This document shows positions 18,101 through 26,496 of a stretch of DNA of 44,657 bases, in pieces. The notes beneath the pieces are model-generated. The model saw nothing but the letters and a program-made list of their open reading frames with translations. It had not been told where the DNA came from and did no database searches. Where the stretch lies: the NCBI GenBank assembly GCA_017517925.1, contig JAFWXS010000084.1:1-44657 (forward strand). Direction: 5' to 3'. Each line of letters opens with the position of its first letter. Within the stretch, counting starts at the first letter, position 1. Source of the DNA: Bacteroidaceae bacterium (GTDB lineage: Bacteria > Bacteroidota > Bacteroidia > Bacteroidales > Bacteroidaceae). A program made the translations under genes and the position numbers.

Positions 18101-18269
18101 CAGGTCCTTCGGTTATGTGAAGTTGGTCTTCTTGAATACTTAACACCACTGCAGGTCCAACCGCTACCGGAGGGGGTGGAACTGTTACTTTTTTCGCTTG
18201 GGCATACATGCCTGTTGCACCGCACAGCAGCACCGCTGCTGTCGCGAGCCATAGTTTTGTCTTTCTCAT
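15141..18269 (-). CDS. BspA-like leucine-rich repeat surface protein with C-terminal FISUMP-type domain (paralog 2)
   Basis: 1042 residues. A signal peptide (MRKTKLWLATAAVLLCGATGMYAQ) is followed by a proline-rich linker (VTVPPPPVAVGPAVV), which paralog 1 lacks. Two discoidin-like modules follow, closely matching paralog 1 (for example FSFKYYTRDWGRCIPKKIG), then BspA-type LRR_5 repeats from about 460 to 840. A lysine-rich linker (AKLEKQAKQTKQAKRIK) leads to a C-terminal domain opening YVDLGLPSGTKWATCNIGA and ending in YWGRSVRPVRK. This resembles the Fibrobacter succinogenes major paralogous (FISUMP) domain. The protein is presumably secreted or surface-exposed and may bind glycans. The shared leader and shared N-terminus point to tandem duplication, with the C-terminal domain gained or lost in one copy. 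Confidence 0.9.
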   Translation of the reverse strand: MRKTKLWLATAAVLLCGATGMYAQAKKVTVPPPPVAVGPAVVLSIQEDQLHITEGPATMMAVLDDLSSVMIWAEDGPLGELVVNEKNNVRQYEYTSNVITLKEPTNVLYFTFLEGYTRTQYLLDSNGYPFVALAEFQIYDANGEEIKLEAHNFSTNAQESSEGPVADICDGDRSTYFHSTWSSGASDYHYLRVELPKALSAFSFKYYTRDWGRCIPKKIGVSGYERKYSLHEDYPIELTEADGLLDTLFINEGCYFPQHGYTSSILTLEEPSNVLYFTFLEGYTDPQHVTNERSQQYPFMALSEFQLYDANGKEIALEACNFSTNAPEKTEGPIADVCDGDFRTYFHTSWTSSTSDYHYLRVALPDTLSAFSFKYYTRDWARCVPKKIGIKGEYCEDPYIHEDPYAQVLAQGTCGENVSWTLKYGGHLIISGEGDMETTGYNSPWEDMAVAKVTIEDGVTSISDRAFNYCRSLAFASISASVTRIGRNSYSNPFSGCNNLKGVEVDKNNPVFDSRDNCNAIIRTGANALVVGCKATRIPTTVVTIEEYAFDGCRELESIYIPKSVTTIEKNAFSFCGLSTIVVDKGNPVYDSRDNCNAVIQTRSNTLVLGCAGTVIPASVKKIGDEAFRTSQLASIVIPEGVTSIGQNAFAFNRYFSSVSIPKSVKAIGTNAFYYCPQLTSIEVDEDNEVYDSRNGCNAIIETATNTLVKGCSSTTIPDGITKIGDYAFNNVDGLETVIIPESVSEIGDNAFADCGNMTSITIPGSVTRIGNGAFSFCGELTSIIIPKNVTEIGNEAFEYCRELTEVTLPKCFKGREKDLFANCDKLKTINYKNIASAKLEKQAKQTKQAKRIKSFKAYVDLGLPSGTKWATCNIGARKPHETGCFFAWGETNVKDEYSLNTYFDQKYELFDTKNNSCLSGTKYDAATMLWGKKWMMPTCEQAEELYKHCTWEWTDNYESSNVAGCICTGPNGNHIFFPASGLMMGKRQAYVDNGNFWTGSLFWFNNIDWANFIDFNRNGMAHQYVSRDHRYWGRSVRPVRK

Positions 18270-18639
18270 TTTTGTAATTTATAATAGGTTAATAATCTGA
18301 TGTTTTTCTTTTTCCATCACCTTACAAGTCTCCCCAAATCGGCAGTAAACAAGAGTTTGCCTAATATACCATACAAGAAAAGCGTAGAGACTTGTCGTGC
18401 TCATCACATATCTGGTATCGCCAAACACCACGCAAAAAGATGAACTGAGAAACAAATACCCCACGCTGTCGTATATTCCTTGTGAGGTACAGCAAGGCTG
18501 CACGTGGGATATACAAACAGAATGAGCGTCGCATTGTTTCTACCCTTTTTGCTGAAATTTTGGCGATTTCGATATGTGGGTAAAAGCAAGAAACGCATTC
18601 TTGACCCAAGGATTTCTCCCCTCAGGCGTTGCAAAAGTA
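18270..18639 (-). promoter_or_regulatory. Long conserved 5' leader of BspA paralog 2, with -7 box
   Basis: The minus-strand TACTTTTG is at 18632-18639. From there to about 18357 it matches the leader of paralog 1 at about 96% by eye. Between 18270 and 18356 this copy carries about 57 extra bases next to the start codon. The CAAGAA/TTCTTG hairpin recurs at 18578-18607. Confidence 0.6.
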
Positions 18640-19215
18640 GTAAATATATTTAAATAACATCCATAATGCATTACTTTTTTTTATTTATAAAAGACAAAAA
18701 TCCATGCCGATTACAAATCGCCATAACGTAGATTTATACTATATAGGAGTTTGGCTAAACAGGTTGACCAGCTGATCCAATACCGCATAAGCATCATATA
18801 CACAGCGATTTAATAAGGTCAACCCCAGCTGACCGGGTTGACCGTGGGGTGTACGATTTTACATATAAAAAGCGGCCTCATGTCCCCTATGGGGACTCCT
18901 CGAACTCCGCGCTTCGTTTGGAATGCTTGCGCTCGGCTTGCCCGAGAACTCCCTCCGCAAAGAACTCCTTTGTGTCGATAAACTGACAGTCGTCGCAACC
19001 GACGCTTTCATACCGCGTCGGCCCTCTATAAACAGAGGGAGAGTTGGAGAGTGCAGGAGAGTGCCATACGGGCAGCACAAGTCAGCTTGGGTTGACCTTG
19101 TTTATTTAATGATATACAGCGTATTACAGCGGACGAGGTCAACCGGCCAACTGATTTCGGTAAAGTGGTTTATTGTAGTTAAGAGGGTCATAACTGGTAG
19201 TGGTCAACTTATTGC

Positions 19216-19291
19216 AGCTGTCTGGCAAATCCAACAGAGCTGTCCGGCAAATCCAACGGAGCTGTCTGGAAGATTTGCTGGAGCTGTTTGG
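19216..19291. repeat. Tandem 22-bp repeat array A (3.5 units)
   Basis: Units start at 19216, 19238, 19260 and 19282 (partial). All open AGCTGT and continue with CTGG or CCGG: AGCTGTCTGGCAAATCCAAC, AGCTGTCCGGCAAATCCAAC, AGCTGTCTGGAAGATTTGCT, AGCTGTTTGG. Confidence 0.8.
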
Positions 19292-19346
19292 AAAAAAATA
19301 CAGCCGTCCGATACAATGAGAGTAGCTAAACAGTTGCACGCGAAGA

Positions 19347-19423
19347 GCTACGCAGCAACATGCGATGGGCTTCGCAACAGGCTATGATGGGCTACACAAC
19401 AGACTATGATAGGCTACGCACAG
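19347..19423. repeat. Tandem 22-bp repeat array B (3.5 units)
   Basis: Units start at 19347, 19369, 19391 and 19413 (partial): GCTACGCAGCAACATGCGAT, GCTTCGCAACAGGCTATGAT, GCTACACAACAGACTATGAT, GCTACGCACAG. The sequence differs from array A but the period is the same. Confidence 0.8.
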
Positions 19424-19551
19424 TTGTGGCTGCCGATTGCAAATCTGCCGCGACTTGAGATTTTTAGCCCCGACACCCCTATATAGGGGGGCTTACTCTA
19501 TAACGCACTGCCCCATTATGCAACAAATGCAATAAAAAGCACTGGAATGTT

Positions 19552-19581
19552 TTTGTAGTACAAAACTAATTGTTATCTTTG
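19552..19581 (+). promoter_or_regulatory. Bacteroidetes-type promoter of the phosphohexomutase gene
   Basis: TTTG at 19552-19555 and TATCTTTG at 19574-19581, with an 18-bp spacer (one short of the usual 19). It lies 50 bp upstream of the start codon. Confidence 0.65.
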
Positions 19582-19631
19582 CCTGTTGGTAATCAATATG
19601 CGAAATATCATAATCTCAAATTTATAACACA

Positions 19632-21371
19632 ATGGATCAGGAACTTTTGAACCAAGTGACCGCAAAAGCCAACGAATGGCTCACCGCGGCGTATGACGCT
19701 GCCACACAGGCAGAAGTGAAGGCTATGCTCGAGCAGGACGACAAAACTCCGCTCGTAGACTCATTCTACCAGGACCTCGAGTTCGGTACCGGCGGCTTGC
19801 GCGGTATCATGGGCGTAGGTAGCAACCGCATGAACATCTACACCGTAGGTGCTGCTACACAGGGCCTCGCCAACTACCTCAACAAGAACTTTGCCGGCAT
19901 GGAGCAGATCTCTGTCGTTGTAGGCCACGACTGCCGCAACAACAGCCGCCTATTCGCCGAGACCGTAGCCGACATCTTTTCGGCCAACGGCATCAAGGTA
20001 TACCTCTTCGAGGACCTGCGTCCCACTCCCGAAATCTCATTCGCCATCCGTCACCTCGGTTGCCAGAGCGGTGTCAACATCACCGCCAGCCACAACCCCC
20101 GCGAGTATAACGGATACAAGGCCTACTGGGACGATGGCGCACAGGTGCTCGCCCCCCACGACAAGGGTATCATCGACGAGGTGAACAAGGTGAAAGCAAC
20201 GGACATCAAGTTCCAGGGCAACAAGGAACTCATCCAGATCATCGGCGAAGATGTAGACAAGGTATACCTCGATGCCATACACACCGTAATGATTGACCCC
20301 GAGGTAGTAAAGCGTCATGCCGACCTCAAGATCGTATACACTCCCATCCACGGTTGCGGCCGCGTACTCATCCCTACAGCATTGGCCGACTGGGGCTTCA
20401 CCAACGTGAACTGCGTAGCCGAGCAGATGGTCAAGGACGGTGACTTCCCCACCGTAATCTCGCCCAACCCCGAGAACCCCGAAGCACTCACCATGGCACT
20501 CAACCTGGCCAAGAAGATCGACGCCGACCTCGTGATGGCCTCCGACCCTGACGCCGACCGTGTAGGTATCGCCTGCAAGAACGACAAGGGAGAGTGGGTA
20601 CTCATCAACGGTAACCAGACCTGCATGATGTATCTCTACTACATCATCACCCAATACACAAAATTAGGCAAGATGACCGGCAACGAGTTTGTAGTAAAGA
20701 CCATCGTGACCACCGAAGTCATCAAGGAAATAGCCAAGAAGAACAACTTAGAGATGCTCGACTGCTATACCGGCTTCAAGTGGATTGCCCGTGAGATCCG
20801 TCTGCGCGAAGGCAAGCAGACCTACATCGGCGGCGGTGAAGAGAGCTACGGATTCCTCGCCGAAGACTTCGTGCGCGACAAGGATGCCGTATCGGCATGC
20901 TGCCTCATTGCCGAAGTAGCCGCATGGGCCAAGGACAATGGCAAGAGCCTCTACGAACTGCTCATGGATATCTACGTAGAGTACGGCTTCTCCAAGGAGG
21001 TAGCCATCAGCGTGGTGAAGCCCGGTAAGAGCGGTGCCGACGAGATAAAGCAGATGATGGAGAACTTCCGCACCAATCCTCCCCGCGAGATGGCTGGCAT
21101 CCCCATCGTATGCAGCAAGGACTACAAGACCCTCGAAGCACGCGACGGTGAAGGCAACGTGACCAAGCTCGACATGCCCGAGACATCCAACGTACTGCAA
21201 TACTTCACAGCCGAGGGCGACAAGGTATCGGTACGCCCCTCAGGCACCGAGCCCAAGATTAAGTTCTACATGGAGGCCAAGGGTACAATGAACTCTCGTG
21301 AAGAGTATGCCGAGGCCGATGCGAAGGCTGCTGCCAAGATTGAGGCCATGAGAAAATCATTGGGTATATAA
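19632..21371 (+). CDS. Alpha-phosphohexomutase (phosphoglucomutase/phosphomannomutase)
   Basis: 579 residues, a length typical of the bacterial phosphopentomutase/phosphoglucomutase-like branch. It interconverts hexose 1- and 6-phosphates. Motifs in order: FGTGGLRGIMG near residue 51; the phosphoserine loop TASHNPREYNGYK (151-163; Ser153); the metal site DPDADRVGI (about 304-312); the sugar-binding loop GGGEESYGF; and the C-terminal phosphate site RPSGTEPKIKFYMEAKG. It feeds nucleotide-sugar synthesis and sugar catabolism in the cytosol. Sugar specificity cannot be decided here. It is followed 11 bp later by the DUF308 gene. Confidence 0.95.
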   Translation: MDQELLNQVTAKANEWLTAAYDAATQAEVKAMLEQDDKTPLVDSFYQDLEFGTGGLRGIMGVGSNRMNIYTVGAATQGLANYLNKNFAGMEQISVVVGHDCRNNSRLFAETVADIFSANGIKVYLFEDLRPTPEISFAIRHLGCQSGVNITASHNPREYNGYKAYWDDGAQVLAPHDKGIIDEVNKVKATDIKFQGNKELIQIIGEDVDKVYLDAIHTVMIDPEVVKRHADLKIVYTPIHGCGRVLIPTALADWGFTNVNCVAEQMVKDGDFPTVISPNPENPEALTMALNLAKKIDADLVMASDPDADRVGIACKNDKGEWVLINGNQTCMMYLYYIITQYTKLGKMTGNEFVVKTIVTTEVIKEIAKKNNLEMLDCYTGFKWIAREIRLREGKQTYIGGGEESYGFLAEDFVRDKDAVSACCLIAEVAAWAKDNGKSLYELLMDIYVEYGFSKEVAISVVKPGKSGADEIKQMMENFRTNPPREMAGIPIVCSKDYKTLEARDGEGNVTKLDMPETSNVLQYFTAEGDKVSVRPSGTEPKIKFYMEAKGTMNSREEYAEADAKAAAKIEAMRKSLGI

Positions 21372-21382
21372 TCAGCAAAAGA

Positions 21383-21931
21383 ATGAATGTACAATTAGTA
21401 CGCTGCATCAGCGTATTGCTGACAGGCGTCTTATTCCTCACATTAGGAGACTCAGCATTGAGTCTCCTAATCACCATTGTGGGAATCTTGTTCATGATTC
21501 CCGGAGTGGTATCGTTAGTCACCTATTTCCTTCATCGAGACCAGCACCCCATGTTCCCATTCGCAGCACTGGGCAGTTTCCTGTTAGGCTTATGGTTGGC
21601 TTTATCTCCGGCGTTCTTCATAAGCATATTCATGTACGTATTGGGAGGTGTACTGACAGCATTGGGAGTGTACCAGTTGGCCATGCTCCTCATGTCTTCA
21701 CGCCTTTTACCCGTTGCGTGGCCCCTATATCTGTCCCCGACTCTGGTACTGCTATTGGGACTGTTCGTACTCTTCAACCCATTCGAAGCCGCCTCCCTAC
21801 CCTTTATTATAATAGGTATAGGCTGTATCATCAGTGCATTCAACGACTTGGTTGCCATATACCGTGGCTCAAAGAGTAAAAAGAAGCCCACAACAGACAT
21901 CGCCATCGAAGATGCCGAAATTGTTAAATAA
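21383..21931 (+). CDS. DUF308 (HdeD-like) membrane protein
   Basis: 182 residues with six predicted membrane helices, including CISVLLTGVLFLTL, LLITIVGILFMIPGVVSLVTYF, FISIFMYVLGGVLTALGVYQL and LPFIIIGIGCIISAFNDLVAIYR. A charged cytosolic tail follows (RGSKSKKKPTTDIAIEDAEIVK). The helix-hairpin repeats with conserved glycines fit DUF308/HdeD, whose molecular role is not established beyond acid-stress association in E. coli. It lies 11 bp after the phosphohexomutase gene, so co-transcription is likely. A strong terminator follows. Confidence 0.75.
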   Translation: MNVQLVRCISVLLTGVLFLTLGDSALSLLITIVGILFMIPGVVSLVTYFLHRDQHPMFPFAALGSFLLGLWLALSPAFFISIFMYVLGGVLTALGVYQLAMLLMSSRLLPVAWPLYLSPTLVLLLGLFVLFNPFEAASLPFIIIGIGCIISAFNDLVAIYRGSKSKKKPTTDIAIEDAEIVK

Positions 21932-21945
21932 AAGACGTTAACAAT

Positions 21946-21982
21946 AAAAAAAGACGGTTAAGTTTTCTTAATCGTCTTTTTT
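21946..21982 (+). terminator. Rho-independent terminator after the DUF308 gene
   Basis: Stem AAAAAGACGGTTAA/TTAATCGTCTTTTT with one G-U pair and the loop GTTTTC, ending in a T-run. It ends about five bases before the next -7 box. Confidence 0.88.
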
Positions 21983-21986
21983 GTTA

Positions 21987-21994
21987 TACCTTTG
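21987..21994 (+). promoter_or_regulatory. -7 box for the lipoprotein/DUF5723 pair
   Basis: TACCTTTG lies 70 bp before the lipoprotein start. A weak -33 candidate (TTTTC, 21963-21967) sits inside the terminator loop with a 19-bp spacer. Confidence 0.55.
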
Positions 21995-22064
21995 CAATAA
22001 TATAGGTATATAGTAACCTACCCATATAATAAAATGGATAATAAATCTATAAACGCTTAATATT

Positions 22065-25000
22065 ATGTGTAAAAAGGCATTAGGGACGTTCCTAATGGGG
22101 ACATTGTTTTTCTTTTGTTCATGCATAGACAACACCTACGACTTGAACAAAGGCATTGAAACAGACGTTAAAATCCAAGGTAACAGAGTAGCACTTCCAT
22201 TGGGTAGCCTGCAAGCCATGAAGTTGGAATCGTTGCTCAGTGTAGAGGACAATGAGATGCTCTCGCTTATGGATGGAGTATATGGTATCTCTATAGAAGA
22301 AGAGATTGACCCCATTGCAATAGATATAGACGACATCACGTTGTCATTGGACCCCATTCCCTACTCTACAGAATTCAGTTTCTCAGAAGTAGAAATTCAG
22401 GACATTCATATAGATGGTATAGAAAAGGTTATCGATTTGTCTACCATTACAGACTTTTCCTTGGATGACTTGAATGAAAAATTACCCCATCTTCATGCAG
22501 AACATGCCTTGCATCTAACATTTGATGGAGAAGAAGAGCATAAGTCCGATGATATAGAAGCCCTATTGGCTGAGGCTAAAAAACTCGGGATTGAAAGCGT
22601 CAACATACCATTGAACGAGCATAAGGCGAGCATAAGCAAAGAGATTGATTGCCCTCTTTCTTTCGAACTTCCGGAACAGATTGAGCATGTAAATAATATC
22701 CTACTCACAGATAAAAATTCAGACTCCGAATCCGTGAAGGGTGCTCTTATGATATTTCATCTTGACCACCCCGAATTCTTTAAGGGGCTGGACATGACAC
22801 TGACATTCGAGGCAGAGTTTCCCGAGATGTTCAAACTGTCCGAGCCCGAAGAAGCCCATAAATATGAGCTTAATGGTCATACGTTACGAATCAAGGACAT
22901 GCCCGTACATGAAGACGTGATATTACAAGTATATATGGATGAAATGACAAATATACCTCATGAAAACGGAAAAATCTTCTGTGACCAACCCATAAAATAT
23001 ACACTGAGCTATGTATTTCATGGCACTATGACATTGAATACCGACATCGAACTGGAAGATTTGGAAATTGGTATAGGAGTGGATATCCAGTTAGAATGCC
23101 GCGATGCCATAGGAAAGACCAAACCGATAACTTTAGATTTTGAGAAACAAGAATTTGCATTCCCGATAAAACTGGAAGGAATTGAATATATCAATCGAAT
23201 AAACTATGTAGACTTTGAAGCTTCGAAAAGCAAGATTTGCTTTGAAACATACATGGAACATGGATTCGAACCGTTAGAACTTGAAGAGGGAAGCTATATC
23301 GAATTACTTGTCCCAGAACAATTGGTATTAGATATGAGCAAGTCCGATATTCCCTCTGGAGCGGAATATAAGCCAGAAGCCCACTCTTTCCATATTTCAG
23401 ATTTAGAGGCATTGCATAACAAGACATGGACATTAGCTCTTGACAGAATCGAAATCAATGAGGACATCAAGGACGGAGTTTTGAACATCAATGATTGTAA
23501 AATGATTGTCAGCCCATCAGCTGAGGGAGTTACATTTAAAGGAACGACAATCTCCCTCACCGAAGCACTCGAGAAATTGCATAGTGAGGTGAGTTTCAAG
23601 ATGGCACCGATAGATCTGCATATATCAGATGCCTCTATAACTACCGACAAAATCAAGGCAGACATCAATGAGAAAGCCCTATTCTCCATAGAAGAGCCCA
23701 TTGATAAAGGCATAAAACGAATCAAAAGAGTCGGATTTGAGGAACCTGTCGCTTTGGATTTACAGATGAAGCTTTCTGGTTTGGAAAATTTGGACATAAC
23801 GGCCGACTTGAACCTCGACATCACACTTCCTTCATTCCTTTTAATCACAGATAAGGATTATGACGGTATAGAGATTGACGAAAACAACGTTGTGAAAATA
23901 AGAAAAAAATACAAATCGGGAGAGACACTGAAACTCAACCTCGAGGTGGAAGCTCTCGACTTCTCCACCATGGAAGGCGGATACCTTACTCCTAAAACTG
24001 AAGTTGATGGGAACACTTATCTGCAATACTCAACCGAAATCGAACTCATTGGTTCTGCAGCCGTAGAAAGCACTCAGTTGAGTCTCGACAAAATGGACAA
24101 CGATTTTAAGTTTGATGCAAGTCTTTGTATCGGAGACATCAAGATAAAAGAACTCATAGGACTATACTGCGGTGAAATAGCACCGATTACAGGTTCTGTA
24201 CCTTTGGGGGATTTGGGCGAAGATTTGGACATATTCGAAGAAGAGAATTCTATCAAGTTGTCTAACCCACAAATCAAAATAGTGTTTGTGAATCCTGTAA
24301 ACATCGGTTTATTCTTAGACTTGCTAATAAAAGACAACAATGGCAAGGAACTGATTAAGAAAGATGCCATTAAAATCAATGCTGCACATTCTGAAAATGG
24401 ACAAATCATCCCTGACACAACCAAACTGTTGATTACGAACAAAGAGATTCAAATGATCGGTTATCAAACCATTCTTATTCCAGACATTACAGATTTATTA
24501 GCCGATATGCCCGAATCAATAGAGTATTCTTTGATTCCCCGCATTGATGACACAGAAGACCAACATATCGATTTGACACAACCGTTCAGTTTCTCTGGCA
24601 AGTACTCGGTTGCTGTTCCATTCAAATTTGACGAACTCAATTTCATCTACTCAGATAAGATTAGTGGTATCAATGATGCTGATTTAGGAGAGATTACGGA
24701 AATGTTCACAATCAATGAACTTACTTTGTCGATGAACGTGCAGAATACCATGCCTTTTGAATTGACACTGTCATCCACCGCCTTAGACAAGAATGGCCAT
24801 GAAATAGGTATTGATTTGACAGAGATCAAGTTGCCTGCTGGTAACGGAGACGAATTGAATGATGATGTAGAAAGCAAACAAGTAACCCTCTCTATGAAAG
24901 GTGATATGAATGAGATCTCACGTTTAGACCAGATAGCCTTCACCGTTCAGCTAAAGGGTGCTACTGAAACAGTCGGCGGTATAGCTCTGCGTCCTGAGCA

Positions 25001-25085
25001 AGGTATACATATCACCCAACTATCCATTGTTGTAGGTGGAGATATTGAGTTTGATTTCGAAGAGATGAGTAGCGAAGAAGAATAA
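22065..25085 (+). CDS. Large acidic lipoprotein of unknown function
   Basis: 1006 residues. The start MCKKALGTFLMGTLFFFCSC gives a clear lipobox with the lipidated cysteine at residue 20. The mature part is rich in Asp, Glu, Ile and Leu and consists of short alternating segments (for example IDIDDITLSLDPIPYSTEFS) that suggest a long all-beta, repetitive protein. I recognise no catalytic motif. Several sections share a pattern of hydrophobic strands and acidic turns, and the segments around residues 60-340, 350-560 and 590-1000 could be divergent repeats. It is followed 19 bp later by a DUF5723 barrel gene, a pairing that suggests a surface lipoprotein and its outer-membrane partner. Base composition is more AT-rich than neighbours. 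Function unknown. Confidence 0.85.
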   Translation: MCKKALGTFLMGTLFFFCSCIDNTYDLNKGIETDVKIQGNRVALPLGSLQAMKLESLLSVEDNEMLSLMDGVYGISIEEEIDPIAIDIDDITLSLDPIPYSTEFSFSEVEIQDIHIDGIEKVIDLSTITDFSLDDLNEKLPHLHAEHALHLTFDGEEEHKSDDIEALLAEAKKLGIESVNIPLNEHKASISKEIDCPLSFELPEQIEHVNNILLTDKNSDSESVKGALMIFHLDHPEFFKGLDMTLTFEAEFPEMFKLSEPEEAHKYELNGHTLRIKDMPVHEDVILQVYMDEMTNIPHENGKIFCDQPIKYTLSYVFHGTMTLNTDIELEDLEIGIGVDIQLECRDAIGKTKPITLDFEKQEFAFPIKLEGIEYINRINYVDFEASKSKICFETYMEHGFEPLELEEGSYIELLVPEQLVLDMSKSDIPSGAEYKPEAHSFHISDLEALHNKTWTLALDRIEINEDIKDGVLNINDCKMIVSPSAEGVTFKGTTISLTEALEKLHSEVSFKMAPIDLHISDASITTDKIKADINEKALFSIEEPIDKGIKRIKRVGFEEPVALDLQMKLSGLENLDITADLNLDITLPSFLLITDKDYDGIEIDENNVVKIRKKYKSGETLKLNLEVEALDFSTMEGGYLTPKTEVDGNTYLQYSTEIELIGSAAVESTQLSLDKMDNDFKFDASLCIGDIKIKELIGLYCGEIAPITGSVPLGDLGEDLDIFEEENSIKLSNPQIKIVFVNPVNIGLFLDLLIKDNNGKELIKKDAIKINAAHSENGQIIPDTTKLLITNKEIQMIGYQTILIPDITDLLADMPESIEYSLIPRIDDTEDQHIDLTQPFSFSGKYSVAVPFKFDELNFIYSDKISGINDADLGEITEMFTINELTLSMNVQNTMPFELTLSSTALDKNGHEIGIDLTEIKLPAGNGDELNDDVESKQVTLSMKGDMNEISRLDQIAFTVQLKGATETVGGIALRPEQGIHITQLSIVVGGDIEFDFEEMSSEEE

Positions 25086-25104
25086 TTCTTGACATACGAC
25101 TATT

Positions 25105-26475
25105 ATGAAAAATATAAAATATATCACATTGCTGCTGTGCACAATGTTCGCTCTTGACAGCGCAGCACAGACCGCCAAGTCTGCCTACTTCCTTGATGGA
25201 ACATTCCAGAACTCCAAGCTCAACCCCGCCATGAGGGCCGAACGCGGTTTCCTCTCTTTAGGAGTAGGCAATATGACCATAGGCACAAATGGTAATGTGG
25301 GGATCTCCCACTTCCTATTCCCTCTGGGTGACCAACTCACCACATTCATGAGCGGCACAGTGGATCAAGACAAGTTTCTCAGCCGCCTTCCTCAGTCTAT
25401 CCGTTTCGGGCTGAACTGTGACGAGACACTGCTTGGTTTAGGCTTCAGAATGTTTGGAGGCTACACCTCTTTCAGTATATCCATGCACTCCAACACATCC
25501 ATTGCACTACCCAAAGGATTCTTCGAGTTTGCCAAGAAAGGTTTCCAAGAAAGCCACTACAGTTTCTCCGGCATCAACATCAACACCATGAATTATGCAG
25601 CAGCTACTCTCGGTTATTCGCACGAAATCTATGATGGACTGAGCTTGGGTATCAACTTCAAGTATCTCGCAGGCTTAGCGTATGCTGATGCCACATTCGA
25701 CAGATTCAATATCGAGATGAGTGGCGAGCAATGGATGGTAGAGGCCCATGCACAGGCTCAGGCTGCGATCTTCAGTGAAGTATATTTTGAAAATGACGAC
25801 CGCAATCTTGATAATATTCAATTAGGAGCCTACACTCCTACAGCTACAGGATTCGCTGTAGACCTTGGCTTGGAGTACGACATGAGCGAATTTATATCCG
25901 GACTTACACTCTCAGCTTCAATATTGGACTTGGGTAAAATCAACTGGGGACACATGATGTCGCTCCAGAACGATGGCACTCCTGTAACATGGAAAGGTTT
26001 CACAGAAGCCGATATCAACGACATCAATACCTCTCTGGAAACAGAGATGGAGCAATTGGCCAAGGATGCCGAACAAATGATCGAGCTGAAAATCAACGAC
26101 ATTAAACCCGGAGCCACTAAGCTGGATGCCACCATGTACCTCGGTGCCGAGTACAACATGCCCTTCTTCCAGCCCTTGTCGGTAGCCTTTCTCTACGGAA
26201 AGAAGTTCTCGCCCTATGCGTATAGCGGATGGGAGGAATATCGCGGCTATGTCAACTTCGCCCCCTTCAAGTGGCTTGAGCTGTCGGCCAATGCCGGACA
26301 GACCACTTTTGGCACCAGTTGGGGTTGGATGTTCAATTTCCATCCACGCTGGATTTCATTTTTCATCGGAAGCGACTACATGATTTCCAATATCACTCCA
26401 CAGTTCATCCCAGTCAACGATTTGAACTATCATATTACCCTTGGTATAGTCAAGCCCCTCGGCAGACGCAAGTAA
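25105..26475 (+). CDS. DUF5723-type outer-membrane beta-barrel protein
   Basis: 456 residues with a signal peptide (MKNIKYITLLLCTMFALDSAAQ). The early mature segment SAYFLDGTFQNSKLNPAMRAERGFLSLG is characteristic of the DUF5723 family in Bacteroidales. Regular amphipathic strands, aromatic-rich turns (GYTSFSISMHSN, SFSGINI) and a final strand DLNYHITLGIVKPLGRRK are consistent with an outer-membrane barrel resembling the PorV/FadL kind. A more hydrophilic insert (about 300-330, DINTSLETEMEQLAKDAEQM) could be a plug or loop helix. Its role is unknown. It lies directly downstream of the large lipoprotein gene and is likely co-expressed. Confidence 0.8.
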   Translation: MKNIKYITLLLCTMFALDSAAQTAKSAYFLDGTFQNSKLNPAMRAERGFLSLGVGNMTIGTNGNVGISHFLFPLGDQLTTFMSGTVDQDKFLSRLPQSIRFGLNCDETLLGLGFRMFGGYTSFSISMHSNTSIALPKGFFEFAKKGFQESHYSFSGININTMNYAAATLGYSHEIYDGLSLGINFKYLAGLAYADATFDRFNIEMSGEQWMVEAHAQAQAAIFSEVYFENDDRNLDNIQLGAYTPTATGFAVDLGLEYDMSEFISGLTLSASILDLGKINWGHMMSLQNDGTPVTWKGFTEADINDINTSLETEMEQLAKDAEQMIELKINDIKPGATKLDATMYLGAEYNMPFFQPLSVAFLYGKKFSPYAYSGWEEYRGYVNFAPFKWLELSANAGQTTFGTSWGWMFNFHPRWISFFIGSDYMISNITPQFIPVNDLNYHITLGIVKPLGRRK

Positions 26476-26496
26476 CCTATATTATATATCAAAAGG

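Larger units (their letters stand above)
18640..19550. other. Repeat-rich intergenic DNA, about 900 bp, no gene seen
   Basis: Contains several GGTTGACC/GGTCAACC motifs (about 18762, 18817, 18836, 19090, 19135), a short palindrome GTCCCC-TAT-GGGGAC (18882-18896), a GC-rich stretch at about 18900-19070 that resembles recurrent Bacteroidales intergenic sequence, and two 22-bp-period arrays (19216-19291, 19347-19423). A 154-codon plus-strand frame at 18923-19387 runs straight through both the GC-rich stretch and the arrays and looks like chance. Confidence 0.5.

Noticed and set aside
18923..19387. 154-codon plus-strand frame before the phosphohexomutase gene
   Set aside because: It runs through the GC-rich repeated stretch and array A without a change of character. 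No recognisable motif, no promoter.
19216..19423. Possible CRISPR array
   Set aside because: Units are contiguous with no spacers, are degenerate, and no cas genes are nearby.
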